A stretch of DNA of 64,000 bases from CBDAPI01 sp964565865 (GTDB taxonomy: Bacteria > Acidobacteriota > UBA6911 > RPQK01 > CBDAPI01): the NCBI GenBank assembly GCA_964565865.1, contig CAZMGM010000004.1:55175-119174 (forward strand). Reading direction: 5' to 3'. Made by a program: the position numbers and the translations under genes. This document shows, one piece after another, positions 51,501 to 59,694 of the stretch; the first letter of the stretch is position 1; every line of letters starts with the position of its first letter. The notes under the pieces are model-generated. The model searched no databases. It was not told the DNA's origin and was given only the letters and a program-made list of their open reading frames with translations.

Positions 51501-51641
51501 AAACGCCCACACCAGGCTCAACATGAGGAGGAAAGAGAAGACGGCTAGGAGTGTACCCAGAGAAGAGTAGACGATCGGATCTTTCTCGGGAACCGGTCGC
51601 TCGTCGAGCTTCCGAAACCATCCCTTTATATATTGAACCAT
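48540..51641 (-). CDS. Membrane-anchored octahaem cytochrome c
   Basis: 1033 residues. One N-terminal membrane helix (about 25-48), then a coiled coil (about 85-200), then eight CxxCH haem sites: CESCH 261, CSPCH 305, CVQCH 343, CRGCH 371, CLACH 540, CAGCH 682, CQACH 809, CLRCH 934. The last four lie in separate cytochrome c modules, each followed by a Met-containing segment such as KMPQFRLTDEE and RMPSFNLSDGE. It overlaps the cytochrome b C-terminal gene by 16 bp, so it is likely the cytochrome c subunit of the bc complex, in place of a mono- or dihaem cytochrome. Periplasmic. Confidence 0.88.
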   Translation of the reverse strand: MVQYIKGWFRKLDERPVPEKDPIVYSSLGTLLAVFSFLLMLSLVWAFYEEMVGLRPWRQHQEDFASLYRAALEDMRPSRAQEVEEIKASSGYQELAQQLQKAENQVSSNLQGLEEEERRIRAQLAMITMPLATARSELQSRIYALETSHGENSRAALGKEVEELSKRSYEFDLADGAKVFTYTELDELFKDLKDRQGEVQAGKSRILRRPGQLRAELNTYLGNRLTGLTETQINGLIAGVDASRIEIQQIHNEEMNLVDRCESCHLGIREPVELTPDNMAGNRLFVSHPRSSELLGVHDPEVFGCSPCHNGNGVGTVSIDRAHGQYKHWLWPLYDQENFEGGCVQCHRLDRQLEGADTFNAAKNLFQDRGCRGCHAYEGFDVESAQMREAHKGIADLKLDREATEVEIERLLEQGDRAETNEQANRFYAEATKRTLRVAEIDADASTLDARLDELLMERKRVAPNLKEIRNKLHRDWIPSWIKNPQDFRPTTKMPQFRLTDEEIRAISAFIWQAAIREGIPSQPPGKTSRGRQLFEMRGCLACHSVGEGEEARGGTFASNLTRVGEKVNYDYLVRWVHNPRNRTLPYDPVLERDVTREDYESHGLPFQFDLENNKSPLGDHSLQVQNETVMPNLRLSWGESRDVASYLMTLKRDDAHYDDASFMEDSELYDRGRFLVRHYGCAGCHEIATLEKEGKIGTNLTLEGSKPKERLDFALLTHEAKEEGWYNHKGFFEHKLADPAVFDAGKIKNELEQLRMPDFHFDEEEIDQLTTLLLGSVESWIPDRFHYSPSAERTHVQDGWWVVNKYNCQACHQFSPGQGTVLQGLPQYQGDQAEKLPPSLVGQGARTNPEWLTRFLKNPALTTTDLHTNGVRPYLDVRMPSFNLSDGEIGVLVRFFAALSKQPVPYIAPQLKPLSRKETSMARQLFTSNAAPCLRCHATGDARTDAEKTAPNFALVNPRLKPDWTRRWLVHPEIIRPGTAMPSGLFRWDGDRWVFALADLPSFRDYQGDHADLVVRYMFEFRPEEQRRLSHR

Positions 51642-52564
51642 GGGGTCACCATCACATACTTAACTCGAAAGAGCAGCCGGAGTACCATTTTCACGGGCAG
51701 CGAGATCATCGTCGTCATGAACAATTGGAAGATCAGGTACTGGGTGAGCGTCATCTGCGCGTAGATGCGACGGGTGAAATCATTCCAGACCAGAAATCTG
51801 TGGCAAATCCAACCCGCCACTAGAAAATAGAGCCCCACCGCCATTCCACCTACCAGTCCCATCCAGGGTTGACTAGTGACTCCGAGTATCTCGTGAAAAT
51901 GACGATTGGTCTCAAACACAAGTTTGTGATGATCCCAGGTCTGGCCGGGCCAGAACCACATCCAGCCGGGTCCACGGATAAAGGTTCCAATCAGGATGAA
52001 AACGACCCAAAGAACGACGAAGCCAAAGCAGAAGGCAAGAATGGCGAATTTTCTCTGCCGGTATGTATAGTAGCCGTTTCCAAGCGGGTTCTTGTCCGCA
52101 AAGGGAATCGCCATCAGTCCCATGATGATCAGCGTCGGCATGACGACGCCGGCGATCCAGGGATCGAAATAGACCAGCATTTCCTGCAGACCCAGAAAAT
52201 ACCAGGGTGCCTTTGCCGGGTTCATGGTCAGGTTGGGATTGGCCGGCTCTTCCAGCGGAGCGTTCAAGGCTATGGACCAGATCATCAGCACAAACGTCAC
52301 GATCACGGCGGCCAGCAACTCGATGCGCAGGAGATAGGGCCACACATAGACCTTCTGATCCCAACCTTCCCGAAACGGCTCGTTTTTGCGATGGTGGGTC
52401 TTGGCCAGCTCAGGGTCGGCTTCGAGTTTACCAATCAGGCGGTCATTGGCGAATGCCTGACGCAGTCCATACCAAAGGAAAAAGGGAACCATCAACAGCA
52501 GGAGGATAATGGGAATGTTGTCGGGAAGCGAAACAATTTCCCAAAGTTGAGCCCAATCAAACAT
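51626..52564 (-). CDS. Cytochrome b, C-terminal domain protein (subunit IV-like)
   Basis: 312 residues. It starts with a helix-rich membrane domain; the quinol-site signature appears as APWYFLGLQEML (the PEWY-type motif of subunit IV), followed by VVMPTLIIMGLM. The last helices are additional (about 215-300, WMGLVGGMAVGLYFLVAGW). With the adjacent N-terminal protein it forms a split cytochrome b, as in b6f-type complexes. It is tightly linked, 39 bp downstream of the N-terminal gene and 16 bp overlapping the octahaem cytochrome gene. Confidence 0.88.
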   Translation of the reverse strand: MFDWAQLWEIVSLPDNIPIILLLLMVPFFLWYGLRQAFANDRLIGKLEADPELAKTHHRKNEPFREGWDQKVYVWPYLLRIELLAAVIVTFVLMIWSIALNAPLEEPANPNLTMNPAKAPWYFLGLQEMLVYFDPWIAGVVMPTLIIMGLMAIPFADKNPLGNGYYTYRQRKFAILAFCFGFVVLWVVFILIGTFIRGPGWMWFWPGQTWDHHKLVFETNRHFHEILGVTSQPWMGLVGGMAVGLYFLVAGWICHRFLVWNDFTRRIYAQMTLTQYLIFQLFMTTMISLPVKMVLRLLFRVKYVMVTPWFNI

Positions 52565-52603
52565 CTATTGACCTCTCTTCACCTGTTTCCCCATCTAGCA
52601 GCT

Positions 52604-53515
52604 TCAGACCTTGTACTTTTTTTTCATCTCGGACTCGAGGACCACCTGAGCCGGACCTGAGATACTGCCGTCTTTTCGGACCCGCCAGAAGTGTACGGCC
52701 AGGAGTGCCGAAAGAATCAGCGGGATAGCGATACAGTGCCAGATATAGGCACGTAGCAACGCATTAGCGTCTACAATCGACCCGCCCAGCAAGGCAAAAC
52801 GCACATCGTTGAACGCCGTCATACCCAACTCCGGACCGAACGGGCCCTCGGCCCCCAGAAGGGGAGTGGCTCGGGCCATGCTGGTACCCACTGTTACCGC
52901 CCAGAAGCCAAGCTGGTCGTCGGGCAGAAGGTATCCGGTAAAGGAGAGCAAAAGTGTCAGCACCAGCAGAATGACACCGATGGTCCAGTTGAACTCCCTC
53001 GGAGTCTTATAAGAGCCGGTTAGAAAAACACGGAGCATGTGCAGCCACACCGTAATGATCATGGCATGGGCTGCCCACCGATGCATATTGCGCAGCAGCC
53101 CACCAAACGGCACGTCGTTTTCCAGGTACATGATATCTGCGAAGGCCTGACCCTTGGTCGGGTGGTAATAGAACATCAGGAAGACGCCTGTAATGGTCAG
53201 AACAAAGAACAGATAAAAACTGATGCCCCCCATGCCCCACGTGAAACTGAACCGGACCGCGTCTCGATTGACCTTGGCCGGGTGCAGGTGCAGGAAGACG
53301 TTGGTCAGGACTGCTAGGGCCCGGGTCCGCGGTGTCTCGTCCAGCTTGTGCCGGAAGACCGACTTCCATACCTGGGTCTTCTTGTAGTCCTGAGCGGCCT
53401 TCAGATCTTCTTTGCCCTTGTTAATAAAGGGCTGAATGCCATCTTTGACCTTGTCGATGGCCGACGAAGACTGTTTTTTTACTTTTTGCTTGGTCGAGAC
53501 TGGATCGTCCGGCAT
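52604..53515 (-). CDS. Cytochrome b, N-terminal (b6-like) protein
   Basis: 303 residues. After a soluble N-terminus (about 85 residues), four membrane helices carry the haem-ligand pairs: His in RNMHRWAAHAMII and VWLHMLRVF, and His in AYIWHCIAIP and LLAVHFWRVRKDG. This is the b6-type arrangement with two b haems. The long basic N-terminus (SSSAIDKVKDGIQPFINKGKE) is unusual. It accepts electrons from the quinol pool. The spacing of the genes (34 bp from Rieske, 39 bp to the C-terminal half) supports one complex. Confidence 0.9.
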   Translation of the reverse strand: MPDDPVSTKQKVKKQSSSAIDKVKDGIQPFINKGKEDLKAAQDYKKTQVWKSVFRHKLDETPRTRALAVLTNVFLHLHPAKVNRDAVRFSFTWGMGGISFYLFFVLTITGVFLMFYYHPTKGQAFADIMYLENDVPFGGLLRNMHRWAAHAMIITVWLHMLRVFLTGSYKTPREFNWTIGVILLVLTLLLSFTGYLLPDDQLGFWAVTVGTSMARATPLLGAEGPFGPELGMTAFNDVRFALLGGSIVDANALLRAYIWHCIAIPLILSALLAVHFWRVRKDGSISGPAQVVLESEMKKKYKV

Positions 53516-53549
53516 ATATTCTTTCCTCGCAGGCTTTGTCGAGGACCGG

Positions 53550-54089
53550 TTATACGGTCAAATAGGCGTCAGGGTTCTCGAAATTGCAGGGCGCTCCGGG
53601 TGGACACTGGTAGAGTTGACTGACATCCACAATAATCTGGCCCTGCGGGTTGAGGGAGAGTTTGGCCCGGTCCATGGGCCTTGGGGCCGGCCCCTCGAAG
53701 TTGACCCCCTCGTTGTCGTAACCGCTACCGTGACAGGGGCACTTGAACTTGTTCTCACTCTCGACCCAGTCAGGCGTGCACCCCAGATGAGTACAGCGAG
53801 CGTAAATCACGAACAGGCGTTGGGCATTTCTCACGACCCAGATCCGATACTTTTGCTGGAAGCGGGTATCGATCCCAAACCCGAAATCTCCCGGGTAGCC
53901 GATGGTGAAGTTGGTCTTTGGCTCGAATAAGGTTCGCGGGAAGAAAAAGCGCAGGGTCATGAGAAAGTTGGCCCCCAGAAAACCGAAGATACAGGCGTAG
54001 GTAAAATTGCGCCGTCGGATCTTCCCCTTCTCTTCCGGACTCTCTTTTTTCCCTTTTTTCCGTACGACCTGCCTTGCCATATTCCTCAA
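53550..54089 (-). CDS. Rieske [2Fe-2S] protein
   Basis: 179 residues. A basic N-terminus and one membrane anchor (about 27-50) precede the Rieske domain. Cluster motifs are CTHLGCTPDW (CxHxGC) and CPCHGSGYD (CxxCHGS), with the two Cys and two His ligands. PAPRPMDRAKLSL follows, as in quinol oxidoreductases. It passes electrons from quinol at cytochrome b to the c-type cytochrome. Lies between the small CxxC gene and cytochrome b. The ATG is the first in frame; an ATG at the fourth codon is possible. Confidence 0.92.
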   Translation of the reverse strand: MRNMARQVVRKKGKKESPEEKGKIRRRNFTYACIFGFLGANFLMTLRFFFPRTLFEPKTNFTIGYPGDFGFGIDTRFQQKYRIWVVRNAQRLFVIYARCTHLGCTPDWVESENKFKCPCHGSGYDNEGVNFEGPAPRPMDRAKLSLNPQGQIIVDVSQLYQCPPGAPCNFENPDAYLTV

Positions 54090-54150
54090 GAGTTTACACG
54101 CTTAATGTATCGAGCAGTTGCCTAATTATCCTCATGTCTCCATCTGGTGT

Positions 54151-54396
54151 TCAAGATCCAGGAGAGTTGGCCAAGGGGTCGCCTTCTTTCCGAAAGACAA
54201 TGTAGAGAAAAGTTCCCATAATCGCGAGGGGAGGGACCAATAGAACCAGGATTCCCAGCTGCAGAGCGCTGGTGATCGTCTCGTTCTGAGCCTCGAGGGT
54301 GCTGCGGCACATGGCACAACCCTGCGCCAGCCCTGGCTGCATCGCCACGACACCGGATACAAAGCCGATCACCGCCGGAAGTCCTGTTCTCTTCAT
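54151..54396 (-). CDS. Small membrane protein with a CxxC motif
   Basis: 81 residues. A signal-like or first helix (AVIGFVSGVVAM) is followed by QGCAMCRSTLEAQNET, containing CxxC, then a second helix (LQLGILVLLVPPLAIMGTFLYIVF). The motif is in the periplasm if the first helix is a signal anchor. It could be a copper or thiol factor for oxidase assembly, based only on its place between the cox genes and the Rieske gene. I do not know a named family. Confidence 0.6.
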   Translation of the reverse strand: MKRTGLPAVIGFVSGVVAMQPGLAQGCAMCRSTLEAQNETITSALQLGILVLLVPPLAIMGTFLYIVFRKEGDPLANSPGS

Positions 54397-54415
54397 CTCT
54401 TGTCTCAGTTTCCAG

Positions 54416-54709
54416 CTAGCGCGCCGGCAACTGCAGAATTCGCAGGCTGTCGGGAAAGAATGCCGCCATTAAGGTTATGCAGAGCACGGTCGCCGGGATC
54501 AAGGTCCAGAATAGGTTCTTGTGCTCGAATTTCATGTGCATGAAATAGGCAACGATCAAGCCGGCCTTGACAAAGGACAGACTCAACAGTGTGACGAGCA
54601 TGACCAGAACCGTCAGGCTCAGGTAAGCCAGCACGACCTCCAGGATCGTCAGCCCCAGTAGGCCGCTCCAGATAACCAGATAAGTTTTCGTGTGATCTAC
54701 GGAACTCAT
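54416..54709 (-). CDS. Cytochrome c oxidase subunit IV (prokaryotic type)
   Basis: 97 residues with three membrane helices (YLVIWSGLLGLTILEVVLAY, VMLVTLLSLSFVKAGLIVAY, then LFWTLIPATVLCITLMAAFF). MHMKFEHKN between helices 2 and 3 is characteristic of the COX4_pro family. It stabilises the oxidase. It lies 12 bp downstream of the second coxC. Confidence 0.85.
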   Translation of the reverse strand: MSSVDHTKTYLVIWSGLLGLTILEVVLAYLSLTVLVMLVTLLSLSFVKAGLIVAYFMHMKFEHKNLFWTLIPATVLCITLMAAFFPDSLRILQLPAR

Positions 54710-54721
54710 GGTTTTCCCCTG

Positions 54722-55333
54722 CTAAATTTTGTTCGACATCAGATAGACCAAGGGAAAGACGAACATCCACACCAGGTCGACGAAGTGCCAGTAAAGACCA
54801 CTCACTTCGACATCCTCCGTATTGAATCTCCCGCCTCCAAAGCCCCAGGCAATCACAGCCAAGTAGATGACTCCCAGGGTGACGTGAGTCATGTGCAGAC
54901 CTGTGAGGGCGAAAAAGGTCGCTCCGAACAAGGGTACACCCCAAGGGTTGTCAAAGGGTGTCACTCCTGCGTGGATCAATCCCATCCACTCATTGACATG
55001 CAGGACGATGAAAAGCAGGCCTCCGAGCATGGTGGCCAGAATCCATCGAACCGTCTTCTTGCGGTTTCCCCGATGTGCTGCTCCTACGGCCAGCACCATC
55101 GTGAGCGAGCTGGAAAGCAAACAAAACGTCATGATGCTGGACAGGACAATACTGTGACTGTCGAAGGGTCTCGGCCAGTCCGGGTTGGCTACCCTAACAT
55201 AGCTGTAGGCAATGAGGGCGGCTGAGAATGTCAATGTGTCGGAGAGAATGAAAAGCCACATTCCCAGCTTCTTAGAGCCCATGGCGAAAGGAGAACCTCC
55301 GCCACTCCAAAGCCCCGTGTTACTGTTTGCCAT
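54722..55333 (-). CDS. Cytochrome c oxidase subunit III, second copy
   Basis: 203 residues from the ATG at 55333 (GGGAGG upstream); earlier in-frame codons lie inside the preceding gene. Subunit III features: KKLGMWLFILSDTLTFSAALIAY at the start, VNEWMGLIHAGVTP in the middle and GLYWHFVDLVWMFVFPLVYL at the end. It lies 5 bp after another subunit III gene, so this operon has two different coxC-type proteins in tandem, which probably form distinct parts of the enzyme. Confidence 0.88.
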   Translation of the reverse strand: MANSNTGLWSGGGSPFAMGSKKLGMWLFILSDTLTFSAALIAYSYVRVANPDWPRPFDSHSIVLSSIMTFCLLSSSLTMVLAVGAAHRGNRKKTVRWILATMLGGLLFIVLHVNEWMGLIHAGVTPFDNPWGVPLFGATFFALTGLHMTHVTLGVIYLAVIAWGFGGGRFNTEDVEVSGLYWHFVDLVWMFVFPLVYLMSNKI

Positions 55334-55338
55334 TCCAC

Positions 55339-55986
55339 TCACCTCCCAACCACGAACAAGAGCAACAGGAAGACCCACAGCCCGTCCATAAAATGCCAGT
55401 ATATGGCCATGACATTGACGTGCATTTGACTCATCAATCCCTTCCACAACTTCCAGCCCAGGACCAGCAGGGCCATGACACCACCCAGCAGGTGGATCCC
55501 GTGGATTGCCGTCAGGACATAAAAGAAGGCGCTACTCGGATTCGTACTGAGGAAAACCCCGGCATCCCAGAGTTGTCTCCAGACGATCCCCTGGCCCACC
55601 AGAAAGGCCAGCCCCAGAGCCGTGGCAGACAACCACCACCTGCGCAAAACAGGAATATCGTCTACCCATCGACGGGCATGCTCCAGACAGGCGCTGCTAA
55701 GCAAGAGGATCAGAGTATTCACCCATACCAAGGACGGCAATGGAACCGACTCCCAGTCAGCCCCCAGGCCACGGCGGACCAGATAGGCACTGGTAAAACC
55801 AGCGAAGACCATGAGGATACCGCCCAGGCCGACCATCATCCCGGTATAGTAGCGACGCTGGGCACCGGGGAAGGAACCTCCAGATCCACTCCGGTCGGCG
55901 TCTCCCGGAGGAACGTCGAAGAACGTTCCCACGCCTCCGGGTCCAGGTTCCTGATTCTTGGAAAGGGGGCGAGCAATGGTGGGCAT
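55339..55986 (-). CDS. Cytochrome c oxidase subunit III, first copy
   Basis: 215 residues. A soluble Gly/Pro-rich N-terminus (about 45 residues) precedes five helices. Subunit III marks: VFAGFTSAYLVRRG, FFYVLTAIHGIHLLGGVMAL and AIYWHFMDGLWVFLLLLFV. Its start overlaps the coxA stop by one base (TGATG). Its divergence from the next copy suggests specialisation rather than a recent duplication. Confidence 0.88.
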   Translation of the reverse strand: MPTIARPLSKNQEPGPGGVGTFFDVPPGDADRSGSGGSFPGAQRRYYTGMMVGLGGILMVFAGFTSAYLVRRGLGADWESVPLPSLVWVNTLILLLSSACLEHARRWVDDIPVLRRWWLSATALGLAFLVGQGIVWRQLWDAGVFLSTNPSSAFFYVLTAIHGIHLLGGVMALLVLGWKLWKGLMSQMHVNVMAIYWHFMDGLWVFLLLLFVVGR

Positions 55987-57761
55987 CAGACGTCAGCGGA
56001 CTCCTTTTCGCCTTCCGTCTGCATGACGAAATCCTGGTCTCGACCCGGAGGGCTGTACTCGTAGGGACCATGGTGGACCACCACCTGCCGGCCACCAAAG
56101 TTGTCATGGGGTGGTGGTGACGGTACTTCCCACTCCAGCGTGGTGGCATTCCAGGGATTCATTGTGGCTTTACAACCCTTGAACAGCGACCAGCAAAAGT
56201 TGAAAAGAAATAGGAACTGGGCCGCTATCGTGATAAATGCCGCTATCGTGATGAACAGATGAAGCGGTTGCAGGTCAGCCAGGAAATTGAATCCCGAGAG
56301 CTCCGCATAGCGACGGGGATGCCCCTCGATTCCCAGAAAATGCATGGGCATGAAGATTGCGTTAACGCCCACGAAGGTGAACCAGAAATGGACCTTCCCC
56401 AGGCCTTCATTCAGGTGCCGTCCGAACATTTTGGGAAACCAGTAGTAGGTACCGGTGAAGATGCCGAAGATGGATGCGACGCCCATGACGAGATGAAAAT
56501 GGCCAACCACGAAATATCCGTCGTGCAGATAGATATCAGTGCTGGGCTGGTTAAGAAACAGCCCGCCCAGGCCGCCGCTCACGAACAGAGAGACAAAGCC
56601 GATGGCGAAGAGCATCGGGGAATCGAACCGGATCTTCCCTCCCCACATCGTTCCGAGCCAGTTGAATGTCTTAATTGCTGAAGGCACGGCGATGGCCGTT
56701 GTGACTAGGGAGAACACAATGGCCGAGTAGGGACTCATCCCGCTCATGAACATGTGGTGACCCCAAACCATGAAGCCCAGAATACCGATGGAAAACATGG
56801 CGTAGACCATGGCCCGGTAGCCAAAGATGGGCTTACGTGCGAATACGGACAAAACCTGGGAGGTCACTCCCATGGCGGGTAGAATGGCGATATAAACCTC
56901 AGGATGGCCAAAGAACCAGAATAGGTGCTGCCACAGGAGAGGTGAGCCACCCTTGTGGTCGATGAGCTGGTCACTCACGACCAGGCCGCCTGGGATAAAG
57001 AAACTGGTACCGGCCTGGCGATCCAGCAGAAGCAGGACGCCTGCCGACAAAAGTACTCCAAAGGCCAAAAGACCCAGGATGGCCGTCACCAACCAGCTCC
57101 AGCAGGTCAGCGGCATCTTCATCAGGGTCATTCCCCTGGCTCTCAAATCCAGAGTCGTCGTAATGAAATTGATAGCACCGAGGAGAGAAGCGACACAAAA
57201 AATGGCGATGCTCAGGATCCACAGGTCCTGCCCGGCCCCCAGTCCAGGTCCGGCAACTTCTCCGAGAGCACTCAAGGGCGCATAACCCGTCCAGCCTGAG
57301 ATGGGAGGGCCCCCCGCCACAAAGAAAGCTGCCAGCAAGACAATCAGTGACAAGAAAGTGAACCAGAAGGAGAGCATGTTGAGGATCGGAAACGCCATGT
57401 CCAGGGCTCCGATCTGAATCGGCAGAAAGTAATTCCCGAAGCCACTCTGAGGGGCGGTGGTCAGAACCATGAAGACCATCATGGTTCCGTGCATGGTCAA
57501 CATGGCCAGGTAGAACTCCGGAGTCATGATGCCCCCCGGAGCACCTACGGGGAAAAGCGTCTCCAGAATGGAAAACTCGGTCCCAGACCAGACCAGGTTG
57601 AGGCGGATGAGAACTGACAGCCCCATCCCCACGAAGACTGAGAACAGCGCCAGCAGATAATACTGGATCCCGATAACCTTGTGGTCTTTGCTGAAAATGT
57701 ACTTCCAGATGAAGCCAGAGGGAGGCTCATGTACAGCGTGAGAATTAGCCGTATCGACCAT
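55986..57761 (-). CDS. coxA: Cytochrome c oxidase subunit I (A-type haem-copper oxidase)
   Basis: 591 residues, 12 helices. It reduces oxygen to water and pumps protons. Haem and copper ligands: HGTMMVFM, FWFFGHPEVYIAILP (His-Tyr cross-link and the Glu/Tyr of A-type enzymes), WGHHMFMSG, and the His pair of GHFHLVMG. KIRFDSPMLFAIGF and a C-terminal soluble tail (about 540-591) follow. The HPEVY motif marks it as A-type. Haem A synthesis genes ctaA and ctaB at the far end of the operon fit an aa3-type enzyme. Confidence 0.96.
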   Translation of the reverse strand: MVDTANSHAVHEPPSGFIWKYIFSKDHKVIGIQYYLLALFSVFVGMGLSVLIRLNLVWSGTEFSILETLFPVGAPGGIMTPEFYLAMLTMHGTMMVFMVLTTAPQSGFGNYFLPIQIGALDMAFPILNMLSFWFTFLSLIVLLAAFFVAGGPPISGWTGYAPLSALGEVAGPGLGAGQDLWILSIAIFCVASLLGAINFITTTLDLRARGMTLMKMPLTCWSWLVTAILGLLAFGVLLSAGVLLLLDRQAGTSFFIPGGLVVSDQLIDHKGGSPLLWQHLFWFFGHPEVYIAILPAMGVTSQVLSVFARKPIFGYRAMVYAMFSIGILGFMVWGHHMFMSGMSPYSAIVFSLVTTAIAVPSAIKTFNWLGTMWGGKIRFDSPMLFAIGFVSLFVSGGLGGLFLNQPSTDIYLHDGYFVVGHFHLVMGVASIFGIFTGTYYWFPKMFGRHLNEGLGKVHFWFTFVGVNAIFMPMHFLGIEGHPRRYAELSGFNFLADLQPLHLFITIAAFITIAAQFLFLFNFCWSLFKGCKATMNPWNATTLEWEVPSPPPHDNFGGRQVVVHHGPYEYSPPGRDQDFVMQTEGEKESADV

Positions 57762-57781
57762 AAGTTCGTCTCCTAACTCTC

Positions 57782-58567
57782 CTATTCCTCAGCCATTTCA
57801 CGGAGCCAACCCCGGTATGCATCCTCAGTCAGGACTTCAATAAATGAACGCATGCGGTGATGGCCCATCCCACACAGTTCAGCGCAGGCGATTTCAAAAG
57901 ATCCTGTCCTGGTTGCAGTAAAGCGCAAGGGGATCAACAATCCGGGGACGGTATCCTGTTTGATCCGGAGCTCTCTGACGGAGAAGGCGTGAGTCACATC
58001 CTTGGATCGAAGCAGTAATTCAATGGGGCGGTTCACCGGGATGGCCATGGTGGGCAGAACCAGATCATCCTGGGCCGCTGGATCGTCGAAGTCCAGGCCC
58101 AGCGGATTCCCTGCCGAATCATTGATCAATTCTGGTTTGACGATCCCAAACTGACCATCGAGCCCCGGGTAGCGGATATTCCACGCGAACTGCTGGCCCG
58201 TTACTTCAATTTGAAAGGCATCCTCGGGGGCAGGTTTGAGGTAGAGGTCCGCCCATATCTTCTGTCCAGGCAGGACCATCAGAAAGAATACTATTGCGGT
58301 CAGGCCGGTCCAGATGATTTCTAGCTTGTTGTTCCCGTGACTGTAGACCGCCTGATTTTTTCCCGTGTCCCGGTATCGAAAAAGGACCCAGCCCAATCCA
58401 ACCTGAGCAACAATAAAAACGATTCCCGTAACTACCAGAGTAACGACAAACTGATTATCCAGGATCTCTCCATGGCTGGAGGCGGACTCCGGAAACCACC
58501 AGTGGCGGCTCGCGAAAGCAATGGTGGTAACAATCGTAAACACCCAGATCAAAATGCCCAGAAGCAT
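57782..58567 (-). CDS. coxB: Cytochrome c oxidase subunit II
   Basis: 261 residues. Two N-terminal helices anchor the periplasmic cupredoxin domain with the CuA site: DVTHAFSV gives the first His and CAELCGMGHHRM the two Cys, Glu, His and Met. VTGQQFAWNIRYPG is the aromatic electron-entry patch. There is no C-terminal cytochrome c fusion, so electrons come from a separate carrier. The ATG has AAGGAGGT five bases upstream, one of the strongest ribosome binding sites in the window. It is the first gene of the 13-kb respiratory operon. Confidence 0.95.
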   Translation of the reverse strand: MLLGILIWVFTIVTTIAFASRHWWFPESASSHGEILDNQFVVTLVVTGIVFIVAQVGLGWVLFRYRDTGKNQAVYSHGNNKLEIIWTGLTAIVFFLMVLPGQKIWADLYLKPAPEDAFQIEVTGQQFAWNIRYPGLDGQFGIVKPELINDSAGNPLGLDFDDPAAQDDLVLPTMAIPVNRPIELLLRSKDVTHAFSVRELRIKQDTVPGLLIPLRFTATRTGSFEIACAELCGMGHHRMRSFIEVLTEDAYRGWLREMAEE

Positions 58568-58632
58568 CCTTTACCTCCTTGCAAAAAAGGGGCAAATCGG
58601 CACACGAATTTCTCCTGCCGAGTCACCCAGGC

Positions 58633-58661
58633 ACTCTAGCGAAGAACTCTGAAAAAGGCAA
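58633..58661 (-). promoter_or_regulatory. Possible promoter of the cox-bc operon
   Basis: On the minus strand TTGCCT and TAGAGT are 17 bases apart (4 of 6 matches each). They lie about 65 bp before coxB in the divergent gap with the SirB1 gene. Confidence 0.38.
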
Positions 58662-58830
58662 AAACTTTTCTTCACTTTTTGCTATTGAAAAACTGGTGCG
58701 CAATCTTCCAAATAGGGTACTGGCGATGAATCGGTTGGTGACTCCAACCTGGCAAGAGTGGGCCGCAAGCGCTACTGTATTTAAGAAGGGGGATTCTGAG
58801 AAATCGGAAGGCAAGAGGGGTAATCTATAG

Positions 58831-59682
58831 TTGAAGACCGAAGATTGCTACCAGAGACTGGATCCTCATCTGGGAAAGTATCTGCAAGGGCTCGAGCAGC
58901 CGCGAACGGAGTGGGATCTGTTTGATATGTCGTTGGACGTCGCCCGGGTCGACGATACTGATCTGCAGCGCGACAAATGCCTGGCCCAGGTCAGCCATAT
59001 CCGCAACAAAGTAGAGAGGAAACTCAATTCACCCGACCCTTACTCAATCATCGAGCACACGAATGAGATTATGTTTCAGGAGCTCGGCTATTGTGGAAAC
59101 GGGGAGGACTACTACCATCCCTTCAATAGCCTGATGGATCGGGTACTCGAGAAGCGTACCGGCATTCCCATCACTTTGTCGATTCTCTACCGGGAGGTAG
59201 TAGGCGGACTGGGCCTGCCGACCTGGGGTGTAGGCATGCCGGGGCACTTCCTGCTCGGATTCCGTGCCAGTTCAAGAGAACTGTACCTGGATGCTTTCAA
59301 TGGCGGTAGAATCCTCTTGCCCGACGACTGTCGAGCCCTGCTCAACGATCTTTTCGGCAATAAGATAGAATTCGAAACATCCTTCCTCAATCCGCTGCCC
59401 AACTCCGCCATTGTCTTGCGAATGCTTATGAATCTGAAACAAATTTACCGCAGCCGCGCAGAGTCCGTAAGCCTCGTGCGCGTGCTGAATCGCCGGATTC
59501 CGCTGCTGTCCGATCCTTTGTCCGAAGTCCTGGAACGCGGGATGACGCTGGTGGAGCTGGAAGAATATCGTGCGGCCCTCGATGACTTCAGAGCCTTTAT
59601 TGAGAAGACCTCGGACAACTCGTTGAGAAAGGTGGTAGAAAGCCGGATCGAGAGGCTCGAGATACTGGCGGGGGAAGGGTAA
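58831..59682 (+). CDS. SirB1-family transglutaminase-like protein with TPR tail
   Basis: 283 residues with a TTG start (58831; a stop immediately precedes it). The core has the SirB1/transglutaminase-like pattern: YYHPFNSLMDRVLEKRTGIPITLSILYREV, GVGMPGHFLLGF, YLDAFNGGRILLPDDC. The TPR-like C-terminus (about 215-283: LVRVLNRRIPLLSDPLSEVLERG) matches the family. The catalytic Cys of true transglutaminases is absent, as is common in this family. Function is unknown; it was named for sirohaem-linked mutants. Divergent from coxB, it stands alone. Confidence 0.8.
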   Translation: MKTEDCYQRLDPHLGKYLQGLEQPRTEWDLFDMSLDVARVDDTDLQRDKCLAQVSHIRNKVERKLNSPDPYSIIEHTNEIMFQELGYCGNGEDYYHPFNSLMDRVLEKRTGIPITLSILYREVVGGLGLPTWGVGMPGHFLLGFRASSRELYLDAFNGGRILLPDDCRALLNDLFGNKIEFETSFLNPLPNSAIVLRMLMNLKQIYRSRAESVSLVRVLNRRIPLLSDPLSEVLERGMTLVELEEYRAALDDFRAFIEKTSDNSLRKVVESRIERLEILAGEG

Positions 59683-59694
59683 TTCCGAACTGCT

